The notes below the pieces were generated by a model. It was not told where the DNA came from. It made no database searches and saw only the letters and a list, made by a program, of their open reading frames with translations. Below, piece after piece: positions 12,911-28,204 of a stretch of 64,000 bases of DNA. Both the position numbers and the translations under genes were made by a program. This stretch comes from Flaccisagitta enflata. Its lineage: Eukaryota > Chaetognatha > Sagittoidea > Aphragmophora. Each line of letters opens with the position of its first letter. Positions within the stretch are counted from its first letter, which is position 1. The DNA lies in the NCBI GenBank assembly GCA_965153355.1, contig OZ231126.1, positions 60,016,001 through 60,080,000 on the forward strand. Reading direction: 5' to 3'.

Positions 12911-13079
12911 TCATAGTTCACAGCGGCATTCCCGTCAGCGTCAAGGCGGGACGACAACTTCAAAGCCGGGCAGAAAGGACAACTGTGGCTTAGAGAGGAA
13001 ACTTCTCGCTTGAAAAAAAAAAAAAAAAGAAATTCGATTGATCGGGTAATTTTCCACCGCAACGCATAGAACGAAGAAC

Positions 13080-13306
13080 GCTGGCAAAGCGACTCTATAA
13101 GAGGGTGTGTCCCTTGGTCTGAATGTCTGTCCGCCACGCGAAATTTTGGATGCCGCAAAATTGACCGTATTGGCAATTTCTGAGCATAACAGCCCCTGCC
13201 CACCCAAAATACAGCCCCTGCCCACTGATTGACTGCCCCTGCCCCTCAGTGTACTGCCCCTGCCTACCCGCCAGCGACTGCTTATTGGCCGTGTATCCGG
13301 CCATGT
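13080..13306 (-). mobile_element. family B element (CGCTGGC subtype)
   Basis: Starts with a partly decayed hairpin CGCTGGCAAAGCGACT, then CTCTATAAGAGGGTGTGTCC. It contains four copies of GCCCCTGCCCAC and ends CCAGCGACTGC, then GTGTATCCGGCCATG. The internal CCAGCGACT matches the hairpin word, as in the sister copy at 22044-22232. Confidence 0.75.
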
Positions 13307-13789
13307 TTTTCTTTCATCCCCTTGCGTCCATCTCCATACGCCCAAATGTCGATCCGTCGGTACCTTGATCTGTCGATTTTGGCTCATAATGACGATATTT
13401 TATTTTAGCGTTTGCCCGTCGGATCTTTTATTCCATGAAATCCATTTTTTTCCAACATGGTTCCAACATCATGCTATTGTGTTTATATGCAACAGCTTGT
13501 ATAGTCACTTGCGATAAGTTTGACACTAGCAATTCACACATCTGGGTTCTCTCGCGCTTTTCGCACAAATTCAAAGACTAGGATTTCAGATGACAAAAAA
13601 AAACACAACAAACGTAAAGTCTAGCACGTCAGAGTTGCGTCAAACAACAAAGCTCTTATCTTCAATCTTGACTAACACTACATTCTCCTTTTTTTAGATT
13701 CCCAGATGCGTCTCTTCCAGGAAAGAGACAGACTGGATTATTAGATCAGAAAATTCTCCACATGGCCATGGCCATGGCCAAATTTTTCT

Positions 13790-14070
<281 letters not shown>

Positions 14071-14362
14071 CCTGATTGCTGCCATTCTGCAAGCGTTCCA
14101 CTGCTCATGTTTCATGTACAGTGATTTTTTCCATTCACGCCCCATTTGCTTAACGCGATTTAGATTCACGACGGAAAATTTTGATTCGTTTTCGTATTTG
14201 GAACAAGTCTCGGGCACGTAACTCTTACGGTTGCTGTGTTGGACAGTCAGACAGTCAGACAGTCGGTCAATCAGTGGTTCACTCGTTCGGTCTTGAATTT
14301 TAAGCGGCTTTTGCATTATTGGACTTTGACATTACCAGTACTGCGAAGAGAATCAAGAAACA

Positions 14363-14415
14363 GACACGAATACAGATACACGGCTACCCATGTCGTGTGC
14401 GGGTGGACAGGGGCG
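14363..14415 (+). mobile_element. family B left-end fragment
   Basis: GATACACGGCTACCCATG then GTGTGCGGGTGGACAGGGGC matches the left end of full family B copies; the hairpin end is absent. Confidence 0.6.
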
Positions 14416-14533
14416 TTGATGAAATATCTGATTCCGTTCATATTATTCGTTAAAGTTTCAGTCCTATCAATGCTACAGCGTTTATTGTATATACCAGCCC
14501 ATCAATCCCAAACATGTAAAGTGTTAAGAATCA

Positions 14534-14650
<117 letters not shown>

Positions 14651-14876
14651 TCTTTTCTCAGTGGTTGGTGACGCCATGTTGATCTTTTTTTTCTCAGGAT
14701 GTCATCTCGATTTTCCTTCCTTGGCTTCATGCTTCATCTCTTTGGGGGATTTTGTTTCATATTTGCTCTCTGACCACACGTTTGCACTCTTGTCTCTGTC
14801 TCTCTCAGTCTCTGTCTGTCTGTCTGTCTGTCTTTCTGTCTGTCCGTTTTGGTCCCTCACTTTCTCTCTTTTTGGG

Positions 14877-15455
14877 CAGCGGCCCCAAAGGGCCGATGTC
14901 CTGTAGGACACAGGGGGGAATTTCGAGACGTCCGTCCGTCCTTCCGTCCGTCCGTCTGTCCGTCCATCCGTCCTCCCCCCTTGGCCATCGGGGGCCTCAA
15001 TTTTGCTCCTTTAGGCCTGATTTTGGCCCTCTGAGCCATCAGAATAGGCTGAATAGCCCTTTCAGACCTCAATTTAGCCCTAGAGACATTAAATCAGCTC
15101 TCCAGACATCATATCTGCCCTCCAGACCTCAAATTAGCCCTCCATACCCCTAATCCACCCTCCAGGCCTCACATCAGCTCTTTAGGCCTCAAATTTGTCC
15201 TCTGGGCCTCAAGCCTGCCCCTCAAACCTCAAATCTACTCTTTAGAACCTAATTCTGCCCTCGAGGCTTCAAAACCGCCTTCAATGACCTCTATCCATCT
15301 TCTCAGACCTAATATACCTCAGGACGTCTCGAAATTCCCCCCTGTGTCCTACAGGACATCGGTCCTTTGGGGCCGCTGCCCTGCTCTCTCTCCACTACAT
15401 CACTTAATCACTCCAAGCAGGGCATCGGGTACCGCTGACCATGTGCGATCCTTGG
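14877..15455 (+). mobile_element. family G element with about 60-bp inverted ends, copy 2
   Basis: The left segment starting GCAGCGGCCCCAAAGGGCC and running to about 14935 (GTCCTGTAGGACACAGGGGG, AATTTCGAGACGTCC) is matched inverted at 15313-15376. Between them lie about 18 degenerate units around CCTCCAGACCTCAAATC. The right end adds AAGCAGGGCATCGGGTACCG then CTGACCA. This is the best-preserved copy of the family and shows that the outer arms can fold as a long stem. Confidence 0.7.
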
Positions 15456-15576
15456 ATGACTAGTTGTCTCTCCCTCCTCATTGTTCCTCAGTTGTTTCTT
15501 TTTTTTTGGGGGGGGGATTGTCTCTGTTTCCCTCTGTCCCTTCCTTCTCCTGAAACTCTTGTTGTTGTTGTTTTTT

Positions 15577-16110
15577 TTTAGTTGCAGACACGCAACTCTA
15601 TATGATGCTTTGTCCGTCTGTCCGTTGGTCCGTCCGGGATCATCGAGTTGAAAAGTGGGAAAACAAGTGTTATTGATACTTTTTTGTCAGCGGCCCTATG
15701 CTTTCACACAGGGGAATTTTCTCCTTCTTCTCATTTTTCGTCCCCCCACCTCCAAGCCCATATCTCAGCCTCGAGACCCATATCCCAGCCTTGAGGCCCA
15801 AATCCCAGTCTTGAGGCCCAAATCCCAACCTCAAGACCCAAATCTCATCTACAAGGCCCAAGTCCAAAATCAAGGCCAAAATCCCATCTCAAGGCCCAGG
15901 TCCCAGCCTCGAGGAATTCGGGCCTCAAGATTGAGATTTGGGCCTCAAAGGTGGGATAAGGGCCTCGAGGCTGAGATATGGGCCTGGAGGTTGGGGAGGG
16001 GGGACGGAGGAGAGGAACCGCTGACCACCTAATGCCTTTGCGACAATTGAGTGTGGGGGTGTGGAATCACTGTGGATGGGGGTTGGATTCCCCAGCCTAC
16101 CCGTCCGCAA
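15577..16110 (-). mobile_element. family B element interrupted by a G element
   Basis: Starts with hairpin AGTTGCAGACACGCAACT and GTCCGTCTGTCCGTTGG repeats. The far end CCTACCCGTCCGCAACG lies near 16085-16104. Between them is a G-type insertion (about 15690-16045). The nested order implies that G inserted after B. Confidence 0.55.
15690..16045 (+). mobile_element. family G element, copy 3 (diverged)
   Basis: CAGCGGCCCTATG and CACACAGGGGAATTTTC at the left, CCGCTGACCACCTAATGCC at the right. The inner array uses GGCCCAAATCCCAGCCT units, which reverse direction at about 15915 (CCTCGAGGAATTCGGGCCTC), so the inner array itself forms an inverted repeat. Confidence 0.55.
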
Positions 16111-16345
16111 CGATATTGTGACCCCGCGTCACTTGTTTTGAATATTGGTCTTTCGGTCAGTCTGTCGCTGTCAATCTCTCTCTGTATATCTTTGTCTTCT
16201 GGTCACTTTGTCTCCTCGTCTTTCTGTCTGTTTCTATCTCAGTCGTTCTCATGCCTCTCTCATCGCTCATCTCTTTAGGTTTCATCTTCTCTTTCAACTT
16301 CGCCCTCTACTGACAGTTCAATCAGACTATATATGACAATTTTTT

Positions 16346-16588
16346 AGTCGCGTGCTACGCGACTCTATAAGCCACTTTTTGGTCCATCGGTCCGTCGGTC
16401 CGTCGGTCGGTCCGTCTGTCACAAAGTCGTTTTAGAGGTTTTTAATCATGTTTTTCATGTCTGTGAATACTGGAAAAAAATGACTATTTCAAAAGTCTTT
16501 TTGAAAAAAAAAACTCGTTTGTCTGTCTGTCTGCCTGACTTTTTTGAAAGTGCCGATGCACGCGACTTAGGTCTAATGACCTTGTTTA
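16346..16588 (-). mobile_element. family B element
   Basis: Hairpin AGTCGCGTGCTACGCGACT (7-bp stem), CTCTATAAGCC, then GGTCCGTC repeats; right end GCACGCGACTTAGG then GACCTTG. The word GCACGCGACT at the right matches the hairpin stem. Confidence 0.75.
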
Positions 16589-16764
16589 CTCTACATGACC
16601 ATGACCTCAATATCAAGGGCAATCCAGTCTATAAATTGGTTCTTGCTATTTCTTAGTCATTCTCGATTATCAACTGTGCTGTAAAAACGAGCTTTCTCCA
16701 CGAAAAACCACTTATGAAGCTGACAAACCAAATTGATTGGTAATGATTTTTATCTGTTTCTCTG

Positions 16765-18579
<1,815 letters not shown>

Positions 18580-19008
18580 CCACCGTCGCACCGAGTCACA
18601 TGAGACACACACTACCCTTCCTCCTTTCTCACTCTTCAGCAATAAATACATCATGACGTTTTCTATCATGCGTGTTTTTATATACATATAAAACCGCGGT
18701 GCTCGCGGGACGCGGGTGGTCATCAGAGCTTCATGAGCCAAGACCATTACACAGACGATAAACCTTTTTTATTATCGCGGAGATTTCATCCCATAGGATC
18801 ATGATTGCGTATCCTGCTTTAACTGCCCAAGAATATTCTTTTGATATCACCGCAGACCTGCGTAATTGCTACTAGAATAATCTGCTCTAAATTAGGTCAT
18901 GCTCAAATGTTCATTCTTTTCACCCGATAACTGTCGCTCTGCTCTGTCACAGCCACTGTTACTGTCGCTGTCAGTTTTTCTGTTATTGTTTTTGTCGCAG
19001 TCAGCGTT

Positions 19009-19315
<307 letters not shown>

Positions 19316-19407
19316 TGCCGGGGAGTCTTACCCGGAAGGAGGTTGTACGCGATTCGGCTTCTTCGAGAGGCTATACGGCCACCACATCGGGCTTATGTAC
19401 AACGCTA

Positions 19408-19445
19408 CCCCAGTCGCGTGCGGGTGGGCAGTGGCGGTGACGTGA
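19408..19445 (+). mobile_element. family B left-end fragment
   Basis: GCTACCCCAGTCGCGTGCGG then GTGGGCAGTGGC; the rest of the element is missing or diverged. Confidence 0.5.
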
Positions 19446-19759
19446 GAGGCCACCTTGAACATTTATGAACCATGATGGACTTCTTGAATGAAAAATGAGA
19501 GTGCAAAATTTGCCATTTCTCTATGGTCGCGGGTAAATCGGATTTTTAAACTAATTAACTTCATTTAAGGCTTTTGTCAAGTCCATTTTTCACTTGGCTC
19601 AAATACCACTTTTTTTACGTCGAGCTCATTAACAGGAGCTTTAGCCAGCTCATCCTCAAATGCGCTCTGAGGTGGGTCTCCACCTCAGAGTGCCTTTCAA
19701 CGCTTTGGTGCCTTCACCAACCGATGCACCAATCATCAGCACGCCCTCTCTTTCTTTTT

Positions 19760-19949
<190 letters not shown>

Positions 19950-20072
19950 TCATCTTTTTATCCTTGTATCTCTTCATCTTCCTATCTCTATCTCTCTATC
20001 TCGATTCTCTATATTCGTATAACCTCATATCTCATTATTCAATATTCACTCATATGAAGCAATCTGATAACT

Positions 20073-20159
20073 TTATGAACTCAAAGCGTGAGGCGCCATA
20101 AAACTGACTGCTGCACCACTCTTATTGGGAATGAAAGACAGAGAGCACGTTCCGTCCGA
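20073..20159 (-). CDS. weak candidate terminal exon
   Basis: On the minus strand, GA/CT repeats at 20181-20221 lead into CTCTTTTCCCTTCCAG, a strong acceptor. The following frame reads SDGTCSLSFIPNKSGAAVSF and ends MAPHALSS with a stop. I do not recognise a family. A short open frame of this size can occur by chance. Confidence 0.25.
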   Translation of the reverse strand, partial: SDGTCSLSFIPNKSGAAVSFMAPHALSS

Positions 20160-20180
20160 CTGGAAGGGAAAAGAGGAGGA

Positions 20181-20183
20181 TAA

Positions 20184-20225
<42 letters not shown>

Positions 20226-20340
20226 GCAGACAGACAGACAGACAGACAGATAGAGACAGACAGAGACAGAGACAGAGACAGAGAGGAAATAAATAGAATC
20301 AGGGAGGCAGAGAGACAGAGAGTGAGGCAGAGATAGAGGA
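20181..20340. repeat. (GA)n/(GACA)n tract
   Basis: GA dinucleotides then GACA and GAGACA repeats. Confidence 0.95.
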
Positions 20341-20766
20341 AGGAAGGTATTGACAAAGAAATGGGTACCGACCTGACAAGTAAACTCAGTGACATATAGT
20401 AATAGACATGCGGACTCACCAACCCCTTAAAAACTGTCTTAAATGAAAGATTCTGTAATGAAATGAAATGAAATGATACTGTCACCGATGAAATATTTGA
20501 AAGAAGACTAGTTGCGGCCACGCGATGGAGTCAGCCGGCACTTAGGACGATGCGAAATCTATGAAATTTCTCTATCGTGTTGTGGTTGCTGATACTGTTG
20601 CTTATGCTAGTACCGCATTCTGGACAAACTCTGTTGTCCGGGCTTAGCCCATGGAACCCGTTCCAGCAACACAACCCACTTACACTTTTGTAGCTTGAAA
20701 GTGTGGGAGTGGATGAGCCATGAGCATTTTTAGACGTTAAAACGTTATTAGCGGCATCATAAGCGG

Positions 20767-20767
<1 letters not shown>

Positions 20768-20825
<58 letters not shown>

Positions 20826-20886
20826 AGAAGAAGAAAGAAAAAAGAAAGGAACAAAGAAAGAAAGGAAGAAGGACAGGAAAGAGTGA

Positions 20887-20926
<40 letters not shown>

Positions 20927-21089
20927 AACAAACAAACAAACAAACAAACAAACAAACAAACAAACAAAGAAAGAAAGAAAGAAAGAAAAAAAGAAAGAAA
21001 GAAAGAAAGAAGAAGAAAGAAAGTTAAAGAAAGAAAGAAAGAAAGAAGAAAGAAAGAAAGAAAAAGAAAGAAAGAAAGAAAGAAAAAAA

Positions 21090-21122
<33 letters not shown>

Positions 21123-21150
21123 AAAAGGAAAAAAAAAAGATAAAGAAACA
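20768..21150. repeat. (GA)n-(GAAA)n-(CAAA)n-(GAAA)n purine tract
   Basis: Compound tract of about 380 bp, with an ACAAACAA block at 20933-20968 between two GAAA arrays. Confidence 0.97.
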
Positions 21151-21427
21151 GAATAAAAGAAAAGCACGAATTGGCAGATTTAGTCTCTGCCAGAAAGAGA
21201 GACAGTGAAAAAGAGAGCGATCACGTCATTTGCGAGGCGGCATTGGCGGCGCTTTTCGAGTTTATGCCGGCGCTTTTGGAGTCGCTGCCGACGCCGATTC
21301 CCCCCCCCCCCTACACCGGAGCAGAAAGTCGTATATGCCAAGAATGGGGCGAAAAATGTGCGGCAAGAAATGCTTAGAGACCAGATTGATGGTGCATTGG
21401 AAAACCCCGGAATGATCTCTCGTTCTC

Positions 21428-21433
<6 letters not shown>

Positions 21434-21510
<77 letters not shown>

Positions 21511-21542
21511 CCCTCTCTCTCTCTCTTTCTCTTTCTCTCTCT
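21434..21542. repeat. (CT)n microsatellite
   Basis: CT tract with one ACCC interruption. Confidence 0.97.
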
Positions 21543-21612
21543 CATGTACAAGCCAAGGGAAAATTGAGAGACATTTATTACGGTAATGAGGGGCCTTCGC
21601 CAAAGGTCGATA

Positions 21613-21894
<282 letters not shown>

Positions 21895-22043
21895 TGCGGA
21901 AGTTGTGTGGCACGTGCTATAGCATTGAAGCGGCTGAACTCGAAAGGAAAGAGAGGCTAAAAAATCTACGAAAAAAAAGAAAGAAAAGAAATACTTCCAC
22001 TTTACAAAAACAAGGTCGGATACAGGGAAAACTTTGGGAAGAA

Positions 22044-22232
22044 CAAGGCCGGATACATGGCCGATAATTAGTCGCTGGCGGGTGGGCAGGGGCAGTATGA
22101 GGATGGGCGGGGGCTATATTGTGGCTGGACGGGAGCCGTAATGCTAAAAAATCACTTTTGCGGCCGGTCCAATTTTTCGCGTTACGGATCGTTGGACACA
22201 CCCTCTTTTAGAGTCGCTTAGCCAGCGACTAA
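22044..22232 (+). mobile_element. family B element (CGCTGGC subtype)
   Basis: Begins CAAGGCCGGATACATGGCC and has AGTCGCTGGCGGGTGGGCAG near the left end. It ends with hairpin AGTCGCTTAGCCAGCGACT and TAA. AGTCGCTGGC at the left is the exact reverse complement of GCCAGCGACT at the right. Confidence 0.85.
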
Positions 22233-22450
22233 AAAGTAGTGATGTGTCAGTGAAAAAGCAGACAGAGACCAACCAACCGGCACTTTTGCGTGCCTTGTCC
22301 ATGCTCGTGAAATTGACCCCGGATATCCTCGGCCTGCGAATAGCCATGACGTTTAAACTGACTGATGGGAACGCCAATCGATGAGAGGCGGTGAGGGCTT
22401 TCGGTGCGAAACGCTCTCTTTACAAGAACCTCGATCAAAAAGAAGAAATA

Positions 22451-22582
22451 CAAGGTCGTATACACGGCAGCACGGGTGGGTAGGAGCGGAACACCTTTGA
22501 AAAAGTGACTTGGTTACCGACGGACCGACGGTTGGACCGACGGACCGAAAAGTGGATTATAGAGTCGCGTGTCCGCGACTAA
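22451..22582 (+). mobile_element. short family B element
   Basis: CAAGGTCGTATACACGGC at the left, GACCGACGGACCGACGG repeats in the middle, and hairpin AGTCGCGTGTCCGCGACT followed by TAA at the right. About 132 bp. Confidence 0.75.
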
Positions 22583-22782
22583 TAATCATGCACTTTGATT
22601 TCACGAGTTATTTCTTTTCACAGCCAAATATGTTCAAGGAATTAAGTATTCTTTAATTAAGTTAGAAACAAAAAATTAAGTTTGGGAAATGAAATTAAAG
22701 TAACAAAAATTAATCCTCCAGTTTTGGCCGGGTTTGCTCGGAAAGTACTGTAGGTTGTTTTTTTCTTTTTAAAATGCCATTT

Positions 22783-23295
22783 CAGTCAGTGGACAAAAGA
22801 CAATAGGTAGAGAACTCACTCTGTTGGCTTTGATCCAACCCACTGATGATGAACAGAATGCTGTAAACAACAACTGGTTGTTGAAATTACTGCCGCTGTT
22901 ATATTACAAAGTTGGCAAAAATCTAATTTTTACCAAATAGAATGAGACCGGTAGATTCGTAATCCTGATAAAATTCTAAGAAGTTTGATATGTTACAACA
23001 TATACTTTTATATGAAAATAAAGAATTTTATTAATGTTTGATTTAGTTATAATGCAATATTAAAAAAAATATTTCTCACAAAAAATGTTAAACTTCTCAG
23101 AATTTCACCAGGATTATGAATATGCTTGTCACATTCTATTCTATCAAGGTTGGATTTTTGCCATCTTTGTAGCAAAACAGCCGGCTGTAATTTCTACAAC
23201 CAGTCATTGTTTACAGCATCCTGTTTAACAACAGCAGGTTGGATCAAAACCAACAGAGTGAGCTCTCTACCTACTTTGTTTTGTCCACTGACTGA
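22783..23295. mobile_element. long palindromic hairpin element, about 510 bp
   Basis: The left arm CAGTCAGTGGACAAAAGAC...AACTCACTCTGTTGG matches the right arm inverted (CCAACAGAGTGAGCTC...TTTTGTCCACTGACTG). The arms are about 200 bp each and a loop of about 90 bp lies between them. A non-autonomous foldback/MITE is the likely explanation. No obvious target duplication. Confidence 0.75.
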
Positions 23296-24073
23296 TTTGG
23301 CTTTGATTGCAAGTTGCCATTGGTCGAGGTCAAACTCGTTTTTGATTCGTTGAAAGAAAAAGGGCCATCTTTTATTTGGCAGTCTAGAATAAAGAAAAAC
23401 AAACAAAAATGCAACATGATATAAAAAAAAAACTTAGGCAGACACACGGTTGACCTGTCCGCGTTGAGGTGAGAACGGGTGGTGAGTCTTTATTCTACAC
23501 TGGACAGGGAAGAGAAAGAGATGAAAAAAGTAGGAAGAATTTTTTCGCTTAGCCTGCGAAAAAAAAACAATGAAAAAAAAACTAGAGGGATCAACAACCC
23601 ACCTTTCTGTCTGACGGACCGACTGAAGAAGTCATTTAAAGTGACCTGCATGGACTTGGAAGCTAAATTGTTTGCGTGTGAGCAAATGGGTAACGGTAAG
23701 CCAGTATTTTGAAATCGTGAACCCTAAAAATGGAAGCGGACCAGAGCGTAAAGATCAGATTTTCGTTTTAGAGGCTTACCTAAAAAAGTCCTAGAATTCA
23801 ACCATTAAGAGGTAATAGAGAGAGGTAATAGAGAAAGAAAAACCAGTAAATCGAATACAGAAAGGCACGATGTGCGTATTCATCAGCGATAAGACCTTTG
23901 CATTTTCAAAAGCGCACCATAATTGCCTTACCGGATTATAACCGTCCATCATGACTGATTCATCAGTCATTCATTACATTAACGATGCACGTGCGAGGCA
24001 TAATCCCAGTTTACGCAAACGATTTCGATGATAGGCATCATTTACTGTCTGTTATCACGAGAATCTATCACTA

Positions 24074-24140
24074 TTAAATCACGGGCATCTCTATCTCGCA
24101 TGGAATCGTAGCTTTCGAGCGTCGGTCAGGCGTCGTGTCT
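24074..24140 (-). CDS. weak candidate terminal exon
   Basis: The minus strand has (CT)n then CTCATGTCCTCAG. The following frame reads DTTPDRRSKATIPCEIEMPV and stops. Good acceptor, but short, and without homology I can recognise. Confidence 0.25.
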
Positions 24141-24348
24141 CTGAGGACATGAGAGAAAGAGAGAGAGAGAGAGAGAGAGCAAGCACAGAAAAGGCAAGAG
24201 AAGCTCGCATAAACTAGGGCGATGATTTGCCCTGTGCATTGCAAAAAAGCTTCACCCATTTCTGTGGTCTGACTGTCAAACTCGTCACTGTCAAGATAAG
24301 GCAAAGGATGGACGACTAACTAGTAGTGAGCCCGCCGTTATCGACATA

Positions 24349-24825
24349 CAGTAGGACCTCGATATAAGGGATTCCTAGGGACAGACTATTTTTGTCTCTT
24401 AAATCCGAAATCCCTGTTATGTTTTATTAAGGATTTTTATATTAGTTACTAAGGATTACCAAATTTACTGTGTAACCACATCCTTTTGCTTTAGGTATGT
24501 TGATCAATAATGATTGATTCAGTTCATGGCAGGATATTCATGGCACAGGAAATATTTCATTATATTTTAACAAATTTTTTCTTAAGAATCATCTCAAAAT
24601 ATCATTTTTTTTGTCAAAATTCATCAAATTTACCTAAAATTTCCCCTGATAAAAGGGATATTCTCAAACACTTGTCTCTTAAATCCGAATATCCCTTAAA
24701 TAGAGGTTCCTTAAATAGAGGTTTTTTAACATTGGAAAAACCTGAAAAATTTAGCACCAGACAGAGTCGTCTCTTAAATGCGGATATCCCTTAAATAGAG
24801 GTGCCAATAAGGTGGGATTCCACTG
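24349..24825. mobile_element. pogo/Tigger-like MITE, 477 bp
   Basis: Ends CAGTAGGACCTCGATATAAG and, at the other side, GGATTCCACTG; internal inverted words TCTCTTAAATCCG and CGGATATCCCTTAAATAGAG. It is flanked by TA at 24347-24348 and 24826-24827. A CAGT-starting terminus with an ACCTCGATATA-type continuation and TA duplications is characteristic of pogo/Tigger elements. No transposase ORF. Confidence 0.75.
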
Positions 24826-25192
24826 TACGTAAGAGATGATAAGATATGAACACGCATCACAAAAAGAATAGGCTGCGCGACAAGGAAGTGTTCAAAGTTC
24901 ATATACGTAAAGAAATTGTGTCGACCTCTCCTTACGATTTGTTTGTTGATGAGTATGCAAAAACCTAAGGGCCGTAATAAAAACAAAAATTTCCGCTTTG
25001 CCTTATTCAGAGAAGTATTCTCGTTTTTTTCATTTGTCGCTTGCGGAACCTATCGTGGACCAAAGAGGCCCAAGAGTCCTCGACACTAAAATGACATCGG
25101 CATAGAAACGCGTGACAATTATCTGAAACCATTTATCTGCCGAAGGGGTTAACGCAAATGTCTCCAGTGACAGATTTTCTATTTCGCATTTT

Positions 25193-25497
<305 letters not shown>

Positions 25498-25609
25498 AGA
25501 ACATCTGCTGGAGTTCTTTTGAATGTTACAAGGACGAATGTGGTCATCGGGCGGGGCTAAAAAAAAGCTGAAATAGAAAGGGAGGGGAACGATGCAAAGA
25601 AATGAAAAA

Positions 25610-25810
25610 TAAATGAAGGAAGAAGAAGAAGAAGAAAACTAAGAAGAAAAAGAAGAAGAAAAAGACGAAGAAAAAGATGAAGAAGGAGAAGGAGAAGAAG
25701 ATTAGGAAGAAGAAGAAGAAGAAGAAGAAAAAGAAAAAGAAAAAGAAAAAGAAAAAGAAAAAGAAAAAGGTGGAGAGGATGAAGAAGGGAGAGAAGAGAG
25801 AGAAGCGAGA
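25610..25810. repeat. (GAA)n/(GAAAAA)n purine tract
   Basis: AGAAG and GAAAAA units; low complexity. Confidence 0.95.
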
Positions 25811-25914
25811 GAAGCGCCAACTTTTTTTTAATTGCAGTAATTGATTAACTCCTGATTTGTGAACTTTGTTGTTAATGTAGTCCACGATCAACCAACATAG
25901 GGAACCATTGCATT

Positions 25915-26205
25915 GAGCGTTAGTGATCGCAATGTGCAGCAAACCAGCATTGGTGACCGCCATCAACAGTGGTGACTTCCATCAACAGCAGTGCAGCAGT
26001 TTTTATCGCCCTCTTCAGCAATGCATCCAAAATGACCGCCAGCTGCTGCAAACCAACATTGGTTACCACCATCTGCAGATATGCAGCAGTGTTGACCTCC
26101 ATCATCAGCGATGCAGCAGACCATCATCAGTGACCACCATCTGCAGCATTGCAGCAGCTGTGACCATCATCTGAGGAAGAACAGCATCGGTGACCGTGAC
26201 CAATT
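25915..26205. repeat. degenerate minisatellite, about 30-bp unit
   Basis: Repeats of CACCATCTGCAGCATTGCAG and variants (GACCGCCATCAACAG, GACCTCCATCATCAGCG) recur about eight times. The array is open in several frames because the unit is stop-poor, so the ORFs mean little. Confidence 0.7.
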
Positions 26206-26239
26206 TACACCTCTGAAAGCTTTCCTCTCCACGTGGAAT

Positions 26240-26650
26240 TCCCCAAGATAAAAGAGAGAGAGAGAGAGAGAGAGAGAGTTGAACAGACAAACAAGGACAG
26301 ACAGACGCAGAAATACACTATTAAACAGGGAGGAAGAGAGACCAACAGTCAGACAGAAATAAATAACGACACAGACAGGTACAGCTATAAAAAAAACAAC
26401 CTCAATCAGACACAGACAGACAAAAATAGGCTTAGAAAGACAGACTGATAAGCAAGACAGACAGACAGAAGGGCGCACAGGCAGACAGACATGGAGAAAT
26501 ATCAAGATCTAAATACAGATAGACAGAGAGACAGACAGATAGGCAGACAAAGAGCGTTACACCCCAAAGAAGTAGGAGTGAAAATAGCGGGAACTGAGAA
26601 AAGGAGTGACATTAGAGAGGGAGAGAGACAGAGACAGACAAAGACGATGA
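26240..26650. repeat. (GA)n and degenerate (CAGA)n region
   Basis: A short GA array then about 350 bp rich in GACAGACA words. Confidence 0.8.
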
Positions 26651-26764
26651 AACCACGGGGCAAATTATGAGAGAAGCGCGTTATTTGCTATCAATCCTAA
26701 AAATAGAACAATCCCGACGGGAATTGGATTCCTTTTAAAACGTCAACACCGTGTGAGAGAGACT

Positions 26765-27134
<370 letters not shown>

Positions 27135-27295
27135 TAGAAGCCTCTTCCATGCTCCAGTTGCTTCTAGTTTGCTCTCACGCTTTCGGCATACACCGGAACA
27201 AGATACGAAAAAATATTATTATTAAAAGGCTCTAAGAGGGAGGAACAAGAGCAAAGGATTTCTCAGATTCGGTACATCTGTCCTTCTGTACGTCC

Positions 27296-27402
<107 letters not shown>

Positions 27403-27455
27403 CCCCATACGGAAAGGCGATGACGCGGAAACGAAAATTCAAATGAGAGCAAGCG

Positions 27456-27524
27456 CATCGGCGGCGTCGGCGGCGTCGGCGGCGGCGTCGGCGGTGGCGT
27501 CGGCGGTGGCGTCGGCGACAGCGC
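27456..27524. repeat. GC-rich (GGCGTC)n array
   Basis: GGCGGCGTC repeats with GGTGGCGTC variants; locally very GC-rich. Confidence 0.9.
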
Positions 27525-27618
27525 ATCATGCTCTTTGCTATGGTATTAGATTGCTTTTTTTCTGTTTCTGCTTTCCCACGAAAACTCTTTCAAACGCAAA
27601 AAAAAAAAACAAAAAAAA

Positions 27619-27840
27619 CAAGGCCGTATACACGGCTACCGAAGTTGCGTTCGGGTGGGCAGGGGCAGTATTTGAGTTACTAAAGCACTTGGGCAAGTGC
27701 AGTGAGGCCAAAGACCGTAAAAACATAAAGAAAGTAAAATGGGACCGACCGACCGACCAACCAACCAACCGACCGACCGACCGACCGACCGACCGACCAA
27801 CGGACAAAGCGGGGTGTAGTGTCGCGTAGCACGCGACTAA
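27619..27840 (+). mobile_element. family B element
   Basis: Left end CAAGGCCGTATACACGGC, GCGGGCAG-type box (TCGGGTGGGCAGGGGCAG), middle GACC/AACC tetranucleotide array (27742-27800), right end GTCGCGTAGCACGCGACTAA. Here the left word AGTTGCGTTC has diverged from the hairpin word. Confidence 0.85.
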
Positions 27841-28059
27841 AAATAGAATTAATAAAAAGAGACGTCGGTTTTCGTCGACGGCGGAAAACGTCGTGTTTTT
27901 AGGTGGTTTCTTGGTCTGTGCGTGCTTGAATGCCTTGGTGCCGCCGAATTACGCAGCCCGACTGATGAATTGGGAATTTCCGTGCGTTTATATTGAAAAT
28001 GAGATGCTTTAAACCGATTCGTTTTAGACTAGGCAAAGGAGGCTGAAACTGAAAGGGTG

Positions 28060-28180
28060 CGCTCGATGGATTAAAACCGCGTTTTGAACTTCGTTTATTC
28101 GTTCGCGCACACCGCTAACTCTGCTATCTCACTTCGCTCACTCTTCCGTGGGTCTGTTGAAACTTAAACGCGATTAAAGG
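28060..28180 (+). mobile_element. decayed family A fragment
   Basis: CGCGTTTTGAACTTCG, GTTCGCGCACACCGCTAAC, CACTTCGCTCACTC and a GTTGAAAC word occur in the family A order, but both ends are gone. Confidence 0.45.
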
Positions 28181-28204
28181 GCATAGTCGCGATTATTACT
28201 ATCT

